Source of the DNA: Myxococcota bacterium
Lineage (GTDB): Bacteria; Myxococcota_A; UBA9160; UBA4427
NCBI GenBank assembly: GCA_028278345.1
Contig: JANQEL010000290.1
Location: 37,098 to 101,097 of the forward strand
Direction: 5' to 3'
DNA: 64,000 nt
Shown here piece after piece: positions 26,284 through 35,312 of the stretch. Numbering within the stretch: the first letter of the stretch is position 1; each line of letters begins with the position of its first letter. The notes under the pieces are model-generated. The model was not told where the DNA came from. It saw only the letters and a program-made list of their open reading frames with translations, and made no database searches. Made by a program: the position numbers and the translations under genes.

Positions 26284-26478
26284 TCACGACTCGCTGACAT
26301 CACCCTCTTCCTTCTTCACGAAGGTGATGAAGGCCATCGCCGGGCGTTTCGAACTCTCGCGCATGGCGAACTGGATCGTGTCGAAGGTCCAGCCCTTGGC
26401 CGACCATTCGTTCAGCGCGTTCTCGATGTCTTCGCCGGTCACCATGCTGAGTTCCACGACTTTGTATTCGGGCGCCAC
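26284..26478 (-). CDS. DUF4177-like small protein
   Basis: 64 aa. The text EYKVVELSMVTGEDIENALNEWSAKGWTFDTIQF...AFITFVKKEE fits the DUF4177 pattern ('YKVV..........LN..G..GWEL..' and so on), a small beta-alpha domain of unknown role. GTG 26478 with GGAGAACGAA upstream is chosen. The ORF-track start at 26613 lies inside hemB. It follows hemB by 20 bases on the same strand and is likely the last gene of the heme operon. Confidence 0.7.
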   Translation of the reverse strand: MAPEYKVVELSMVTGEDIENALNEWSAKGWTFDTIQFAMRESSKRPAMAFITFVKKEEGDVSES

Positions 26479-26498
26479 TTCGTTCTCCGCGGCTGGGT

Positions 26499-27473
26499 TC
26501 AGCCGTTCAAGTGCGCCGCCAGGTCGGCCGCGGCATAGGTCAGGATCCAATCGGCGCCCGCGCGCTTGATCGAGACGAGCGCCTCTTCCATCGCGCGATC
26601 GCCGTCGATCCAATCGCGTTCGGCCGCGGCCTTGATCATCGCGTACTCACCACTCACGTGATACGCGGCGAGGGGCACCTCGAACTCGCGCCGCGCATCC
26701 GCGAGGATGTCGAGATACGGGAGCGCGGGCTTCACCATCAAGGCGTCCGCACCCTCCTCGAGATCGAGGCGCATCTCGCGAAGCGCTTCGCGACGGTTCG
26801 GCGGATCCATCTGGTAGCTGCGACGGTCGCCGAACTGCGGCGTCGACTCCGCGGCATCGCGGAACGGGCCGTAGAAGGCGCTCGCGAACTTGGCCGCGTA
26901 GGAGAGGATCGGGATCTCCTCGAAGCCGTGGGCGTCGAGGCGGTTGCGGATCGCCGCGACCCGGCCGTCCATCATGTCCGAAGGCGCCACGATGTCGGCG
27001 CCGGCACGCGCATGGGAGAGTGCCGATTCCGAGAGCCGCACGAGGGAGGGGTCGTTCTGCACTTCCTCGCCGTCGATCAGTCCGCAGTGGCCGTGATCCG
27101 TGTACTCGCAGAGGCATACGTCGGTGATCAAGCAGAGATCGGGTACGGCCTGCTTCACCGCCGACACCGCCCGCTGCACGATGCCGTCCGCCGCGTCGGC
27201 GCCGGAACCCTGGGCGTCCTTGTTTTCGGGAATGCCGAAGAAGATGACAGCGGGTACACCGAGATCGAACACCCGCTTCGCTTCGTCGACCACCTGATCG
27301 ACCGAGAAGCGCAACACCCCCGGCATCGAGGCCACGGGCTCGCGCACTCCACTCCCCTCGACGACGAAGAGCGGGAGGATCAGGTCGTCGCGCGAGAGGC
27401 GGGTTTCGCGCGCCATGCGGCGCAGGGTCTCGGTGCGCCGAAGCCTTCGCATGCGATTGGTGGGAAAGCTCAT
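26499..27473 (-). CDS. hemB: Delta-aminolevulinic acid dehydratase (porphobilinogen synthase)
   Basis: 324 aa. It condenses two ALA molecules into porphobilinogen. Motifs: the zinc-type triple-Cys cluster [14 protein letters not shown], the Schiff-base lysines in [17 protein letters not shown] and [12 protein letters not shown], and [16 protein letters not shown] 27473 follows GGAGGCGAAATC. The ORF track's 729-aa frame wrongly reads through from the fused cobA-hemD gene in another frame. It overlaps that gene's stop by four bases. Confidence 0.95.
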   Translation of the reverse strand: MSFPTNRMRRLRRTETLRRMARETRLSRDDLILPLFVVEGSGVREPVASMPGVLRFSVDQVVDEAKRVFDLGVPAVIFFGIPENKDAQGSGADAADGIVQRAVSAVKQAVPDLCLITDVCLCEYTDHGHCGLIDGEEVQNDPSLVRLSESALSHARAGADIVAPSDMMDGRVAAIRNRLDAHGFEEIPILSYAAKFASAFYGPFRDAAESTPQFGDRRSYQMDPPNRREALREMRLDLEEGADALMVKPALPYLDILADARREFEVPLAAYHVSGEYAMIKAAAERDWIDGDRAMEEALVSIKRAGADWILTYAAADLAAHLNG

Positions 27474-29041
27474 GATTTCGCCTCCGCCGTGCGAGTTTGG
27501 GCCATGTGTCGCGCGAGCGCCGCAACGAGTTCGCGGCCGTCGGGCCGGTCGGGAACGACGTCGACCCGGGCGCCCAGGCCCTCGAGGGAGCGCGCAGTCG
27601 TGCGTCCGACGGCGGCGACGACCAGGCGGTCCGCCGCCTCGCGCGCCTCGCTGTCGAGCAGTGCGTAGAAGTTGTCTGCGGCAGACGGGCTGGCAAACGT
27701 GAGGACGTCCACCTCGCCGTTGCACAAGGCGTCGCAGAACGCCTCGCGATCCACGGCCGCGGGCACGTTTCGATACGCCTCGACGACATCGACCTCCGCA
27801 CCCGCCGCCCGCAGGCCATCGGGCACGACATCGCGACCGATGTCGCTGCGCGGCAGCAGGAAGCGCCGATCCTTCGGCGGCAGTACCTCGACGAGTTCGC
27901 GCAGGAACGATTCGGAATCGCCGCGACCCGAACCCGTGAGGTGCACCGGGAGCCCCGCTTCGAGTGCGGCGCGAGCCGATTGGGGACCCACACAAAGCAC
28001 CCGCGCGCGCAGTCCCGAGAAGTTTCGCGAAGCGTCGAGTTCGCGCGCGCGGTGCGCGAAGAAGCGCACCGCGTTGGCGCTGGTGAAGAGCAGCCCGTCG
28101 TAGCGGTCGAGTTCGCCGAGTGCGCGGTCGAGTCCGGCCGTCTCTTCGGCGGCAACGAGTTCGATCATCGGCATGAGCACAGGCTCGGCACCCGCGGTGC
28201 GCAGGGCGTTCGCCATCTCGGTCGCCTGCTCGCGCGTGCGCGTCACGAGCACGCGCTTGCCGAAGAGGGGTTTCTTCTCCCACCAGGAGAGGGTCTCGCG
28301 CAGGTTCACGACTTCGCCGATCACGATGACCGCCGGTGCGCCGAGGCCCTCGGCTTCGACGCGCGCGGGAAGGTCGGCCAGGGTCGCTTCGACGACGCGT
28401 TGGGTGGCGAGAGTCCCGTTCATCACTGCGGCGGCCGGCGTGTCGGGAGATCGCCCACCTTCGAGGATCCGCTCGATGAGCACCCCGATCTTCTGCATGC
28501 CCATCAGGATCACGAGGGTGTCGACGGCGCTTCCGAGTTCGCGCCAGCGCGTGGCCTCTGCGGGTTTCGAGGGATCCTTGTGTCCCGTCACCACGGCGAA
28601 CGACGCCGAGTGGCGTCGGTCGGTCAGCGGAATGCCCGCATAGGCGAGCGCGCCCACCGCGGAACTCACGCCCGGAACGACCTCGCACGGTATGCCGTGT
28701 TCGAAGCAGGTCGACGCCTCTTCGCCGCCGCGGCCGAAGACGAAGGGATCGCCGCCCTTGAGACGCACGACGACTTCACCGCGGCTGGCCCGCTCGACGA
28801 TCAACGCGTTGATGTCTTCCTGGCTTCGGGTGGGCGCATCGTGTCCGCGCTTGCCGACGTTGATCCGCTCCGCGCGTTCGGGTGCGTGATAGAGGATCTC
28901 GTCGCTCGCGAGCTCGTCGTAGAGGACCACGTCGGCCTGTCCCAGCGCCATCGCGCCGCGCAGGGTGAGGAGATCGGGATCGCCCGGGCCCGCACCCACG
29001 AGGATGACGCGACCCTGCGCGCTGTCGGGTGAGTCACTCAT
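27470..29041 (-). CDS. Fused uroporphyrinogen-III C-methyltransferase / uroporphyrinogen-III synthase
   Basis: 523 aa, two domains. Residues about 10-250 are a SUMT/CobA methylase ([70 protein letters not shown]). It makes precorrin-2 for siroheme and cobalamin. Residues about 265-520 are HemD ([60 protein letters not shown]), which closes the tetrapyrrole ring. The fusion places the heme/siroheme branch point on one chain. ATG 29041 has no strong Shine-Dalgarno and is probably coupled to hemC, which ends 16 bases upstream. Confidence 0.93.
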   Translation of the reverse strand: MSDSPDSAQGRVILVGAGPGDPDLLTLRGAMALGQADVVLYDELASDEILYHAPERAERINVGKRGHDAPTRSQEDINALIVERASRGEVVVRLKGGDPFVFGRGGEEASTCFEHGIPCEVVPGVSSAVGALAYAGIPLTDRRHSASFAVVTGHKDPSKPAEATRWRELGSAVDTLVILMGMQKIGVLIERILEGGRSPDTPAAAVMNGTLATQRVVEATLADLPARVEAEGLGAPAVIVIGEVVNLRETLSWWEKKPLFGKRVLVTRTREQATEMANALRTAGAEPVLMPMIELVAAEETAGLDRALGELDRYDGLLFTSANAVRFFAHRARELDASRNFSGLRARVLCVGPQSARAALEAGLPVHLTGSGRGDSESFLRELVEVLPPKDRRFLLPRSDIGRDVVPDGLRAAGAEVDVVEAYRNVPAAVDREAFCDALCNGEVDVLTFASPSAADNFYALLDSEAREAADRLVVAAVGRTTARSLEGLGARVDVVPDRPDGRELVAALARHMAQTRTAEAKS

Positions 29042-29057
29042 CGTTCGCACCCACGCA

Positions 29058-29984
29058 TCACGCAGACTCGGCGAGTTCGCGGAGGATCTCCGCGCCGCCG
29101 TCTTCGAGCACCTGTTGCGCGACCCGTTCGCCGAGGCTCGCCGCTTCACCCGGTGCCCCCACCGATTCCGCGCGAACCACCCGCTTGCCATCGAGACTCG
29201 CGACGAGACCGCGCAACCAGATCTCGTCTTCGCCGCGGCGCACGAGATGCACCGCCATCGGCACCGTGCAGTCGCCTTCGAGGGTGGTGAGGAAGCTCCG
29301 CTCCCCCCGCACCGAAAGCGCCGCCTCTTCGTCGTCGAGGGCGGAGACCAGCTCGGTCATTTCGTCGCCCTCGCGTGTTTCGAGGGCGAGGGTGCCCTGA
29401 CACACCGCGGGCAACATCACGTCTGCGGGAATGCGCTCGCGGATCTGATCCCGCAGGCCGAGTCGTTCGAGGCCCGCGCAGGCGAGGATCACCGCGTCGA
29501 GGTTCTCACTCTCGAGTTTGCCGATGCGGGTGGGAACGTTGCCGCGCAGGGGAACGATCTCGAGGTCGGGTCTCGCGGCGAGCAGCAGCGCCGTGCGACG
29601 CGTACTCCCGGTGCCGACCCTCGCGCCCTGCGGAAGGGTTGCGATGGTCGCATCGGCATCGCGCGAGACGAGGGCGTCGCGGGGATCGACGCGCTCGGGA
29701 AAGGCCGAGAGCACGAGCCCCGCTTCGACCTTCGCCGGTAGATCCTTTGCGCTGTGCACCGCCACGTCGGCGCGGCCGTCGAGGAGCACTTCTTCGATCT
29801 CCTTCACGAAGAGACCCTTGCCCCCGATCTTGGCCAGCGATTGGTTCTGGATCGCATCCCCCGTCGTCTTCACGATGACGAGTTCGGTCGATGCATTGCA
29901 TTCCTTCTCCAGGCGGCCCGCGATGTAGCGCGCCTGCGCGAGGGCGAGATCGCTTCCCCGCGTGGCGATGCGAACGAGGCTCAT
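29058..29984 (-). CDS. hemC: Porphobilinogen deaminase (hydroxymethylbilane synthase)
   Basis: 308 aa. It polymerises four porphobilinogens. Motifs: IATRGSDLALAQARYI, IGGKGLFVKEIEEVLLDGRADVAVHSAKDLP (catalytic Asp), GTGSTRRTALLLAARPDL, LRGNVPTRIGKLE, and the dipyrromethane cofactor Cys in LEGDCTVPMAVHLV. Its ATG overlaps the hemA stop by four bases. It is part of the ccsA-hemA-hemC-cobA/hemD-hemB operon. Confidence 0.96.
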   Translation of the reverse strand: MSLVRIATRGSDLALAQARYIAGRLEKECNASTELVIVKTTGDAIQNQSLAKIGGKGLFVKEIEEVLLDGRADVAVHSAKDLPAKVEAGLVLSAFPERVDPRDALVSRDADATIATLPQGARVGTGSTRRTALLLAARPDLEIVPLRGNVPTRIGKLESENLDAVILACAGLERLGLRDQIRERIPADVMLPAVCQGTLALETREGDEMTELVSALDDEEAALSVRGERSFLTTLEGDCTVPMAVHLVRRGEDEIWLRGLVASLDGKRVVRAESVGAPGEAASLGERVAQQVLEDGGAEILRELAESA

Positions 29985-31408
29985 CGTTCGACCTCGGAAT
30001 CCGCAGCGCCATCGCTCGCAGCGGCGCTTTCGTCCTCATCATCGCCCAGGGCGTCGTCGACCACGCGTTCGTCCCTCAAGCGGCTGCGTTCGATTTCGGA
30101 GCGAAGCGCGGCGTCGGCTTCGGCACCGGGGGCGCCTTCGTCGTCGAGGGCGAACAGGGCACGCGCAGCCTCGAGAGAAGCCGAATCCCCTCCCTCCTCG
30201 GATTCGTTCCGCAGATGGGAGAGCGGCGCGTGCAGGAGTTTGTTCACGATCGCTCGAGTGAGCTGGCCAACGCCGTCGCGCTGGTTTGCGTCGAGCCCGA
30301 GGCGCCCCGCCATGCGCTCGATCTCACTCTCGCGGATGTGTTCGGCACGGGCGCGCAGATGGCGAATCGTCGGCACCGCCCGCAGCCCGGTGAGCCAGGC
30401 GTCGAAGGCGCCCTGCTCCTCCATCACGATGCGTTCGCCGGCCTCCGATTCGAGCCGGCGCTTGCCCGCGTTGGCATCGGCCACGCTCTGCAGGTCGTCC
30501 ATGTCGTAGAGATAGGCATTGTCGATCTCGTCGACGCGCGCTTCGACGTTGCGTGGCACACCGAGGTCGATGAAGAAGGCCGGGCGCGAGCGCCGTTCGT
30601 CGAGGGCGTTCTTCACGAGCTCGTAGTGGAGGGGCGGTCGGTCGCCGCCGACGCACGAAAGCACGACGTCCGAATCGGCAAGCAACGGTCCGAGTTCGTC
30701 GAGGGGGTGCGGGGTCGCAGAGAAACGCACCGCGAGTTCTTCGGCATTGGCGAAGGTTCGATTCACCACGTGCACGTTCCGCAGACCCTCGCGCTGTAGC
30801 GCGAAGAGGGCGAGCTCGATCATCTCTCCGGCACCCAGGAGCAGGGCGCGCTTGTCTTCGAGGTCTTCGAAGATCTGTCCCGCGAGCTCTACCGCGACCC
30901 GCGCGACCGAGACCGGCCGTTGGGCGATCCGCGTTTCGTTCTTCACGCGCTTCGCCGTGGCGAATGCGCGCTGGAAGAGGCGCGACAGCACCGGCCCGCA
31001 GCTCTGGCTCTCGACGGCGAATCGGTAGGCATCCTTCATCTGCCCGAGGATCTGCGGCTCTCCCACCACCATCGAATCGAGAGAAGAAGCCACGCGGAAG
31101 ACGTGGCGCACGGCTTCGCGATCGCGGTGCTGATAGGTGATGTCGTCGATCGAAGGCTCGTCGACCGGGGCGTCGTCGCTGTGGAGATCGTGGCGGAAGA
31201 AGCGGTGCATGCGCAGGATCGCGTCGTCGACCTGCTGGGTGGCGACCACGAGTTCGACGCGATTGCAGGTCGAAACCAGCACCGCCTCGCTGATCTCGGC
31301 GCTCGTCGCGAGCTTGCGCAGCGCCGGGATCGGATCCTGGGCGGCGTAGCGCTCGCGGGTTTCCACGGGCGCCGTACGGTGATTCATGCCGATGAGCAGG
31401 ATCTTCAA
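29981..31408 (-). CDS. hemA: Glutamyl-tRNA reductase
   Basis: 475 aa. First step of C5-pathway tetrapyrrole synthesis. N-terminal MKILLIGMNHRTAPVETRE, catalytic Cys in VLVSTCNRVEL, VVGEPQILGQMKDAY, NADPH loop LLGAGEMIELALFAL, and dimerisation-domain text. The C-terminus carries an extra charged, low-complexity tail of roughly 60 residues (GDDEDESAAASDGAADSEVER) absent from typical 420-aa members. In several bacteria HemA ends are sites of regulation, so the tail could be regulatory, but that is inference. It overlaps ccsA and hemC by ATGA. Confidence 0.95.
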   Translation of the reverse strand: MKILLIGMNHRTAPVETRERYAAQDPIPALRKLATSAEISEAVLVSTCNRVELVVATQQVDDAILRMHRFFRHDLHSDDAPVDEPSIDDITYQHRDREAVRHVFRVASSLDSMVVGEPQILGQMKDAYRFAVESQSCGPVLSRLFQRAFATAKRVKNETRIAQRPVSVARVAVELAGQIFEDLEDKRALLLGAGEMIELALFALQREGLRNVHVVNRTFANAEELAVRFSATPHPLDELGPLLADSDVVLSCVGGDRPPLHYELVKNALDERRSRPAFFIDLGVPRNVEARVDEIDNAYLYDMDDLQSVADANAGKRRLESEAGERIVMEEQGAFDAWLTGLRAVPTIRHLRARAEHIRESEIERMAGRLGLDANQRDGVGQLTRAIVNKLLHAPLSHLRNESEEGGDSASLEAARALFALDDEGAPGAEADAALRSEIERSRLRDERVVDDALGDDEDESAAASDGAADSEVER

Positions 31409-32193
31409 CTCATCACCCCGACGCCCATCACTCCGAAGATCAAGAAGGCGAAGCCCGCCACGGCGCTGGCCGCCGCCTGGCGCGCACCCTGACGACCGAC
31501 ACTACGCGCGAGCACCAACCCGGCGTAGATGGCCCACGAGATCACCATCCACATCTCGTGGTTGGTGCCCGTCCAGATGCTTCCCTCCGAATCGCGCAAC
31601 CATGCCATGCCGGTGGCGATGCCGAGCGTGAGCAGTGCAAAGCCGACACTCGTCGACACGACATTCACCCGATCGAGGGCTTCGAGGCTCGGCACGGGAA
31701 TGCGCGCCGCCACCGGCGGCTTCGCCTTCAAGCGACGGTGCTCGAGCAGATAGGTGAGCCCCGCGAGCCCCGCCATACCCAGGAGCGAAATGCCAGCGCT
31801 CGAAAGCAGGACGTGGATGTGCGGCCAGGCACCGGTGACGCCTTGTGGCGCCGCACCCGAACGCTCCCAACCCAGAGTTGCAACGAAGACGGAGAGAAAG
31901 GAAAGCGGCCCCACCACCGCGGTGAGCCCCGGCAGTTTCACCCGCACCGTGAGCAACAACGCGAAGATCACCGCCATCCAGGCGCAGTAGGCCAACACCA
32001 CCGGGAGTGAGTTGATCGCCGGCCCCTCACTCCTGTGCAGCAATACGAAGGCCACCGCCTGCACCGCCGCACCGATGCCGAGCCCCCACGTCGCCCCGCG
32101 GATCATCCGCGGGGCCGGCAACACGACGCCGACGAGGGCGCCGATCCCTGCAGCCAGATAGATGGCTGCGGCCAGCTGGTGGAATTCGACCAT
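31405..32193 (-). CDS. ccsA: CcsA/HemX-like cytochrome c biogenesis membrane protein
   Basis: 262 aa with about eight membrane helices. The conserved His-containing loops are GAWPHIHVLLSSAGISLLG and the Trp/His end block GTNHEMWMVISWAIYAGLVLARSVGR. CcsA-type proteins bind heme and help deliver it to apocytochromes c; HemX homologues sit beside hemA and can modulate it. It heads the heme-synthesis operon here, an arrangement familiar from deltaproteobacteria. It has fewer helices than full CcsA, so HemX is the alternative. Confidence 0.82.
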   Translation of the reverse strand: MVEFHQLAAAIYLAAGIGALVGVVLPAPRMIRGATWGLGIGAAVQAVAFVLLHRSEGPAINSLPVVLAYCAWMAVIFALLLTVRVKLPGLTAVVGPLSFLSVFVATLGWERSGAAPQGVTGAWPHIHVLLSSAGISLLGMAGLAGLTYLLEHRRLKAKPPVAARIPVPSLEALDRVNVVSTSVGFALLTLGIATGMAWLRDSEGSIWTGTNHEMWMVISWAIYAGLVLARSVGRQGARQAAASAVAGFAFLIFGVMGVGVMS

Positions 32194-32290
32194 GGGCTCC
32201 GCCGAAACGTCGTTGTGGTTTCGGAAGGTTCGAACTGAAGGAACGAAAAGCGTCGTGCTCTCGGGCTCTTCGGTGATCCGGACGGCGGCG

Positions 32291-32296
32291 ATTATA
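32291..32296 (-). promoter_or_regulatory. Candidate -10 box for the ccsA-hem operon
   Basis: A perfect TATAAT (minus strand) lies about 98 bases upstream of the ccsA ATG and is conspicuous in this GC-rich sequence. No consensus -35 sits 16-18 bases away, so an activator may be needed, or the match is chance. Confidence 0.4.
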
Positions 32297-32353
32297 GGAG
32301 CATGCCGGCCACGCCGCCGCGACCGCGTGTGTGGAACCGCCCGCCCGGGTGCG

Positions 32354-32905
32354 TCAGTCGCGTTCTCGCAAGCGGGCCATGCGATCCATCTGGGCCTGCA
32401 CCTTGGCGGCGTCGTTCACCATCTCGAAGACCCGGTAGGCGGGTTCGCCGAAGAGAACGAAGCGGATCTCTTCGAGGCTGGTCTCCCCTTCGAGATGGGC
32501 GCGGGCCTCTTCGAGGGAAACCTCGGCGCAGCGCTGAAGGGGAAAGCCGCCGACCCCGGTGCCTATGGCGGGGATGCTGATCGTCGCGAGCCCGTTCTCG
32601 CGGGCGAGTTCGAGGGAGGCGCGCAGACTGCTGCGCACCGTCTCTTCGTTCGCGACACCGCCCGGCGCCATGCCAGCGGCGTGGATCACGAAGCGGGCGG
32701 GCAGATCGCCGGCGCCGGTGATCGCGGCTTCGCCGACTTCGATCGCACCGTGGGCGTCGCATTCCTGCTGGATGGTCGGGCCTCCCTTTTCGCGAATGGC
32801 CCCCGCCACACCGGCGCCGAGAACGAGCTGGTTGTTCGCCGCGTTCACGATCGCGTCGGTTTCCTGTTCGGTGAGATCCCCTTCCTGCAGTGTGACCCGG
32901 CCCAC
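32354..32905 (-). CDS. Macro-domain protein (ADP-ribose hydrolase type)
   Basis: 183 aa. A full macro domain: [29 protein letters not shown] (ADP-ribose binding, catalytic-loop Asn), VIHAAGM, and [21 protein letters not shown]. MacroD-type enzymes remove O-acetyl-ADP-ribose or mono-ADP-ribose from proteins. A short helical C-terminal tail follows. The start is GTG with GAGGACGAAAAA upstream. It is the last gene of a small gmhA / unknown / macro unit, 18 bases after its neighbour. Confidence 0.88.
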   Translation of the reverse strand: MGRVTLQEGDLTEQETDAIVNAANNQLVLGAGVAGAIREKGGPTIQQECDAHGAIEVGEAAITGAGDLPARFVIHAAGMAPGGVANEETVRSSLRASLELARENGLATISIPAIGTGVGGFPLQRCAEVSLEEARAHLEGETSLEEIRFVLFGEPAYRVFEMVNDAAKVQAQMDRMARLRERD

Positions 32906-32922
32906 TTTTTCGTCCTCGCGCG

Positions 32923-33909
32923 TTAGCGCTTTCTGCGGCTGTGTTTCTTGCGCGCCGTTCGGCGCTTCTTCCCGTCGTGTGCTTCGATGACGCCCGCAGA
33001 GAGCAACGGCAACAGGATCTCGTGTTGACCCACGTGCGAGATCCCCTCACCCCCGAGACGCGTCGGCCGCTCGACGACGTTCACCTGCGGGCGATAGTGG
33101 CGGATGAAGTCGAGGTTCACCGCGGTGATGCGGCGAACGGGGTTGCCGAGGTTGCGCGCGAGCGAAAGCGCCTTCAAGAAGACCTCGGGCAGGATCACCG
33201 CCGAACCGACGTTGAACACGACACCGCGATCGAGCCCCGCCACCACCGAAGCGAGGGTCTCGAAGTCGCGATAACTGGTGGCGCCGAGCGCCGCGCCATC
33301 GGCGCTCGGATGCATGTGGTGGATGTCGCTGCCGATCGCGACGTGCACGGTGGCGGGGATGCCATGCCTCGCGGCGGCGGCGAGCACCGAACGATCCTTG
33401 TGGGCGAAGCTTCCCTCGAGAATCGCGCGGCCGATGCCCTCCCCCATGCCGAGACCTTCCTCGGCTGCGGTCGCAATGGCGCCGTTCAAGCGTTCTGCGG
33501 TTTCGCGCGCCGTGCCGAAGGAGCCGTCGTCGAGGGCCTCGCCGACCTCTTCGCTGGTGCGCCCCATCATCGCGAGTTCGAGATCGTGGACGCAGCCGGC
33601 ACCGTTCATGAAGAGCGCCGAGATCGCGCCGCGCTCGATCAGATCGACGACGACCGGCGCGAGGCCCACCTTGATGAGGTGCGCACCGAAGCCGAACAGC
33701 ACGGTTCGCCCGCCCCCCCAGGCCTTCGCCCAGGCGTCGACGATGCGGCGAACGTCGCTTCCGCCGAGGATGTCGGGCAGGCCGTCGATGAACTGTGCGA
33801 ACGAGGCCCCGGCCTGATGGGGTGTGGCTTCGTCGCGAACGTTCACCTTGCTCGGGCGTCGGCGCGCCGGGATGGTCTTGAGCTTCGAGCGATCGATCTT
33901 GCGCTTCAC
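32923..33909 (-). CDS. Conserved-looking protein, deoxyhypusine-synthase-like text, unproven
   Basis: 328 aa from GTG 33909, which overlaps the gmhA stop (GTGA). The middle reads [47 protein letters not shown], then [46 protein letters not shown] and [20 protein letters not shown]. The first block is reminiscent of deoxyhypusine synthase NAD-fold text, but I see no catalytic Lys motif typical of that enzyme. Both ends are strongly basic (RARRRPSK-type start, [15 protein letters not shown] end). Being coupled to gmhA suggests a role near heptose/LPS metabolism. Confidence 0.6.
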   Translation of the reverse strand: MKRKIDRSKLKTIPARRRPSKVNVRDEATPHQAGASFAQFIDGLPDILGGSDVRRIVDAWAKAWGGGRTVLFGFGAHLIKVGLAPVVVDLIERGAISALFMNGAGCVHDLELAMMGRTSEEVGEALDDGSFGTARETAERLNGAIATAAEEGLGMGEGIGRAILEGSFAHKDRSVLAAAARHGIPATVHVAIGSDIHHMHPSADGAALGATSYRDFETLASVVAGLDRGVVFNVGSAVILPEVFLKALSLARNLGNPVRRITAVNLDFIRHYRPQVNVVERPTRLGGEGISHVGQHEILLPLLSAGVIEAHDGKKRRTARKKHSRRKR

Positions 33910-34508
33910 GCGTCGCCCGCTCCTTCGCGCTCGGGAAAGAGCGCCGCTTCGACGAGTTCGCAAAAGAGATGGCCGATGGCGATGTGACTTTCCTGGATGC
34001 GGGGGGTGTCGTCGCTCGGTACCACGATCGCGGTATCGACGGCGTTCGCGAGCTTGCCCCCGCCTCGGCCGAGCAACCCCACGGTTTCGAGGCCGGCTTC
34101 GCGCGCCTTCTCGACCGCCGCCAGCACGTTCGCGCTATTGCCCGAGGTCGAGAGCGCGATCGCGACGTCCCCCGGACACCCGTGCGCTTCGATGCCGCGC
34201 ACGAAGGTGTAGTCGAAACCGTAGTCGTTGCCGATCGCGGTGATCTCGGATGAGTTCGCGGTGAGCGCGATCGCGGGGAGGGCCGGACGATCGTCGACGT
34301 AGCGACCAACGAATTCGCTCGCGATGTGCTGGGCGTCGGAGGCCGAGCCGCCGTTGCCGAAGCAGAGCAGCTTGCCGCCCCGCTCGAAGCAGGCGACCAG
34401 CCGGTCGGCCGCCTGGGCGATCGCGTCGGTGCACTGGTCGGCCGTCGCCTGTTTGACGCGAATGCTCTCGGCCAATGCGGCGCGGATGCGATCCGCGGTC
34501 TGCGCCAT
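33906..34508 (-). CDS. gmhA: Phosphoheptose isomerase (SIS domain)
   Basis: 200 aa. It converts sedoheptulose 7-phosphate to D-glycero-D-manno-heptose 7-phosphate for the LPS inner core. GmhA text: LLCFGNGGSASDAQHIASEFVGRY, PAIALTANSSEITAIGNDYGFDYTF, ALSTSGNSANVLAAVEKARE, and IQESHIAIGHLFCELVE. The downstream gene overlaps by GTGA. Other heptose genes (hldE, gmhB) are not in this window. Confidence 0.94.
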   Translation of the reverse strand: MAQTADRIRAALAESIRVKQATADQCTDAIAQAADRLVACFERGGKLLCFGNGGSASDAQHIASEFVGRYVDDRPALPAIALTANSSEITAIGNDYGFDYTFVRGIEAHGCPGDVAIALSTSGNSANVLAAVEKAREAGLETVGLLGRGGGKLANAVDTAIVVPSDDTPRIQESHIAIGHLFCELVEAALFPEREGAGDA

Positions 34509-34851
34509 GCCCCGCTCCCCCCAGGTTCGCGACGAGAAATGGTGATCTACGACACACGATCGGGCCGTGAACGGCTCGATCTTCAGGGATCACCCGTCGC
34601 GCACGGCCAGAACATACAGAGGGCCCCTCTCGGGTGCATTCCGGCGAACGAGCGTTTTCGCGGGGTTGCGGGCGGCGGCGGCGTGCCGAGAGATTGGTCG
34701 CTATACCGTTCCGACCCGCGAAACGACCCATCCCCGGATCGAACGGTCGCGCGCCCACCCACATAGAGCCGCAGAGCAGAAAGAGCGCCCGACCCCAACA
34801 ACCGCACCTTCGATTCGAACGAGTCGAGCCAGCAAAGCGAGGAGAAGCACC
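34509..34851. other. Gap between gmhA and trxA (divergent)
   Basis: 343 bases between two divergent genes. It should contain both promoters. A weak A/T patch (GAGATTGGTCGCTATACC, about 34690-34710) is the only promoter-like text I see. Several ORF-track entries here are shadows; none has a good start or familiar protein text. Confidence 0.4.
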
Positions 34852-35175
34852 ATGGCCGAAATCACCGATGCCACCGACGCCACCTTCCAGAGTGAAGTTC
34901 TCGATTCCGATCTGCCCGTGATCGTCGACTTCTGGGCCGAGTGGTGCGGCCCCTGTAAGCAGATCGCCCCGGTCATGAAGGAGCTCGCCGATCAGTTCGA
35001 CGGCAAGGTGAAGATCGTGAAGGTCGACATCGACAGCTCGCCCCAGGCCCCGGGCCAGTACGGCGTGCGCGCCGTGCCCACCGTGCTCGCCTTCCAGGGT
35101 GGGCAGGTCGTGCAGCAGATCCAGGGCGCGCGTCCCAAGGCCGACTTCGTCGACATGGCGGAGAAGCTCATCTAG
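34852..35175 (+). CDS. trxA: Thioredoxin
   Basis: 107 aa. Canonical thioredoxin: PVIVDFWAEWCGPCKQIAPVMKELA with the WCGPC redox site, VDIDSSPQAPGQYGVRAVPTVLAF (cis-Pro) and the terminal QIQGARPKADFVDMAEKLI. It reduces protein disulfides in the cytoplasm. ATG 34852 with GAGGAGAAGCACC is clear; the ORF track extends 95 codons upstream through intergenic DNA. A strong hairpin follows the stop. Confidence 0.96.
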   Translation: MAEITDATDATFQSEVLDSDLPVIVDFWAEWCGPCKQIAPVMKELADQFDGKVKIVKVDIDSSPQAPGQYGVRAVPTVLAFQGGQVVQQIQGARPKADFVDMAEKLI

Positions 35176-35189
35176 TTCCATTTCCCTCG

Positions 35190-35222
35190 GCGCCGTCTCC
35201 CGATCGCTACGGGGGACGGCGC
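35190..35222 (+). terminator. Hairpin terminator candidate after trxA
   Basis: GCGCCGTC pairs with GACGGCGC (8 bp), with an inner CCCG/CGGG extension and a seven-base loop, about 15 bases after the trxA stop. No T-tract follows, so termination may be rho-assisted. Confidence 0.5.
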
Positions 35223-35312
35223 ACCGAGAGTCGGGCGTCAGTCCCCGTTGGTTCGGGTCTCCGCGTTTCACGTGAGTGAGGCAGCGTCGAGCATCCACAA
35301 CGAGGTTCCACC

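Noticed and set aside
26499-28688. 729-aa minus-strand ORF
   Set aside because: Only its last 324 codons are hemB. The upstream part is an out-of-frame reading of the fused cobA-hemD gene with Arg-rich text.
27497-29032. 511-aa plus-strand ORF
   Set aside because: Antisense to cobA-hemD; no domain text and Arg/His-rich composition.
34135-35298. 387-aa minus-strand ORF
   Set aside because: Spans gmhA out of frame and antisense trxA; no coherent domain.
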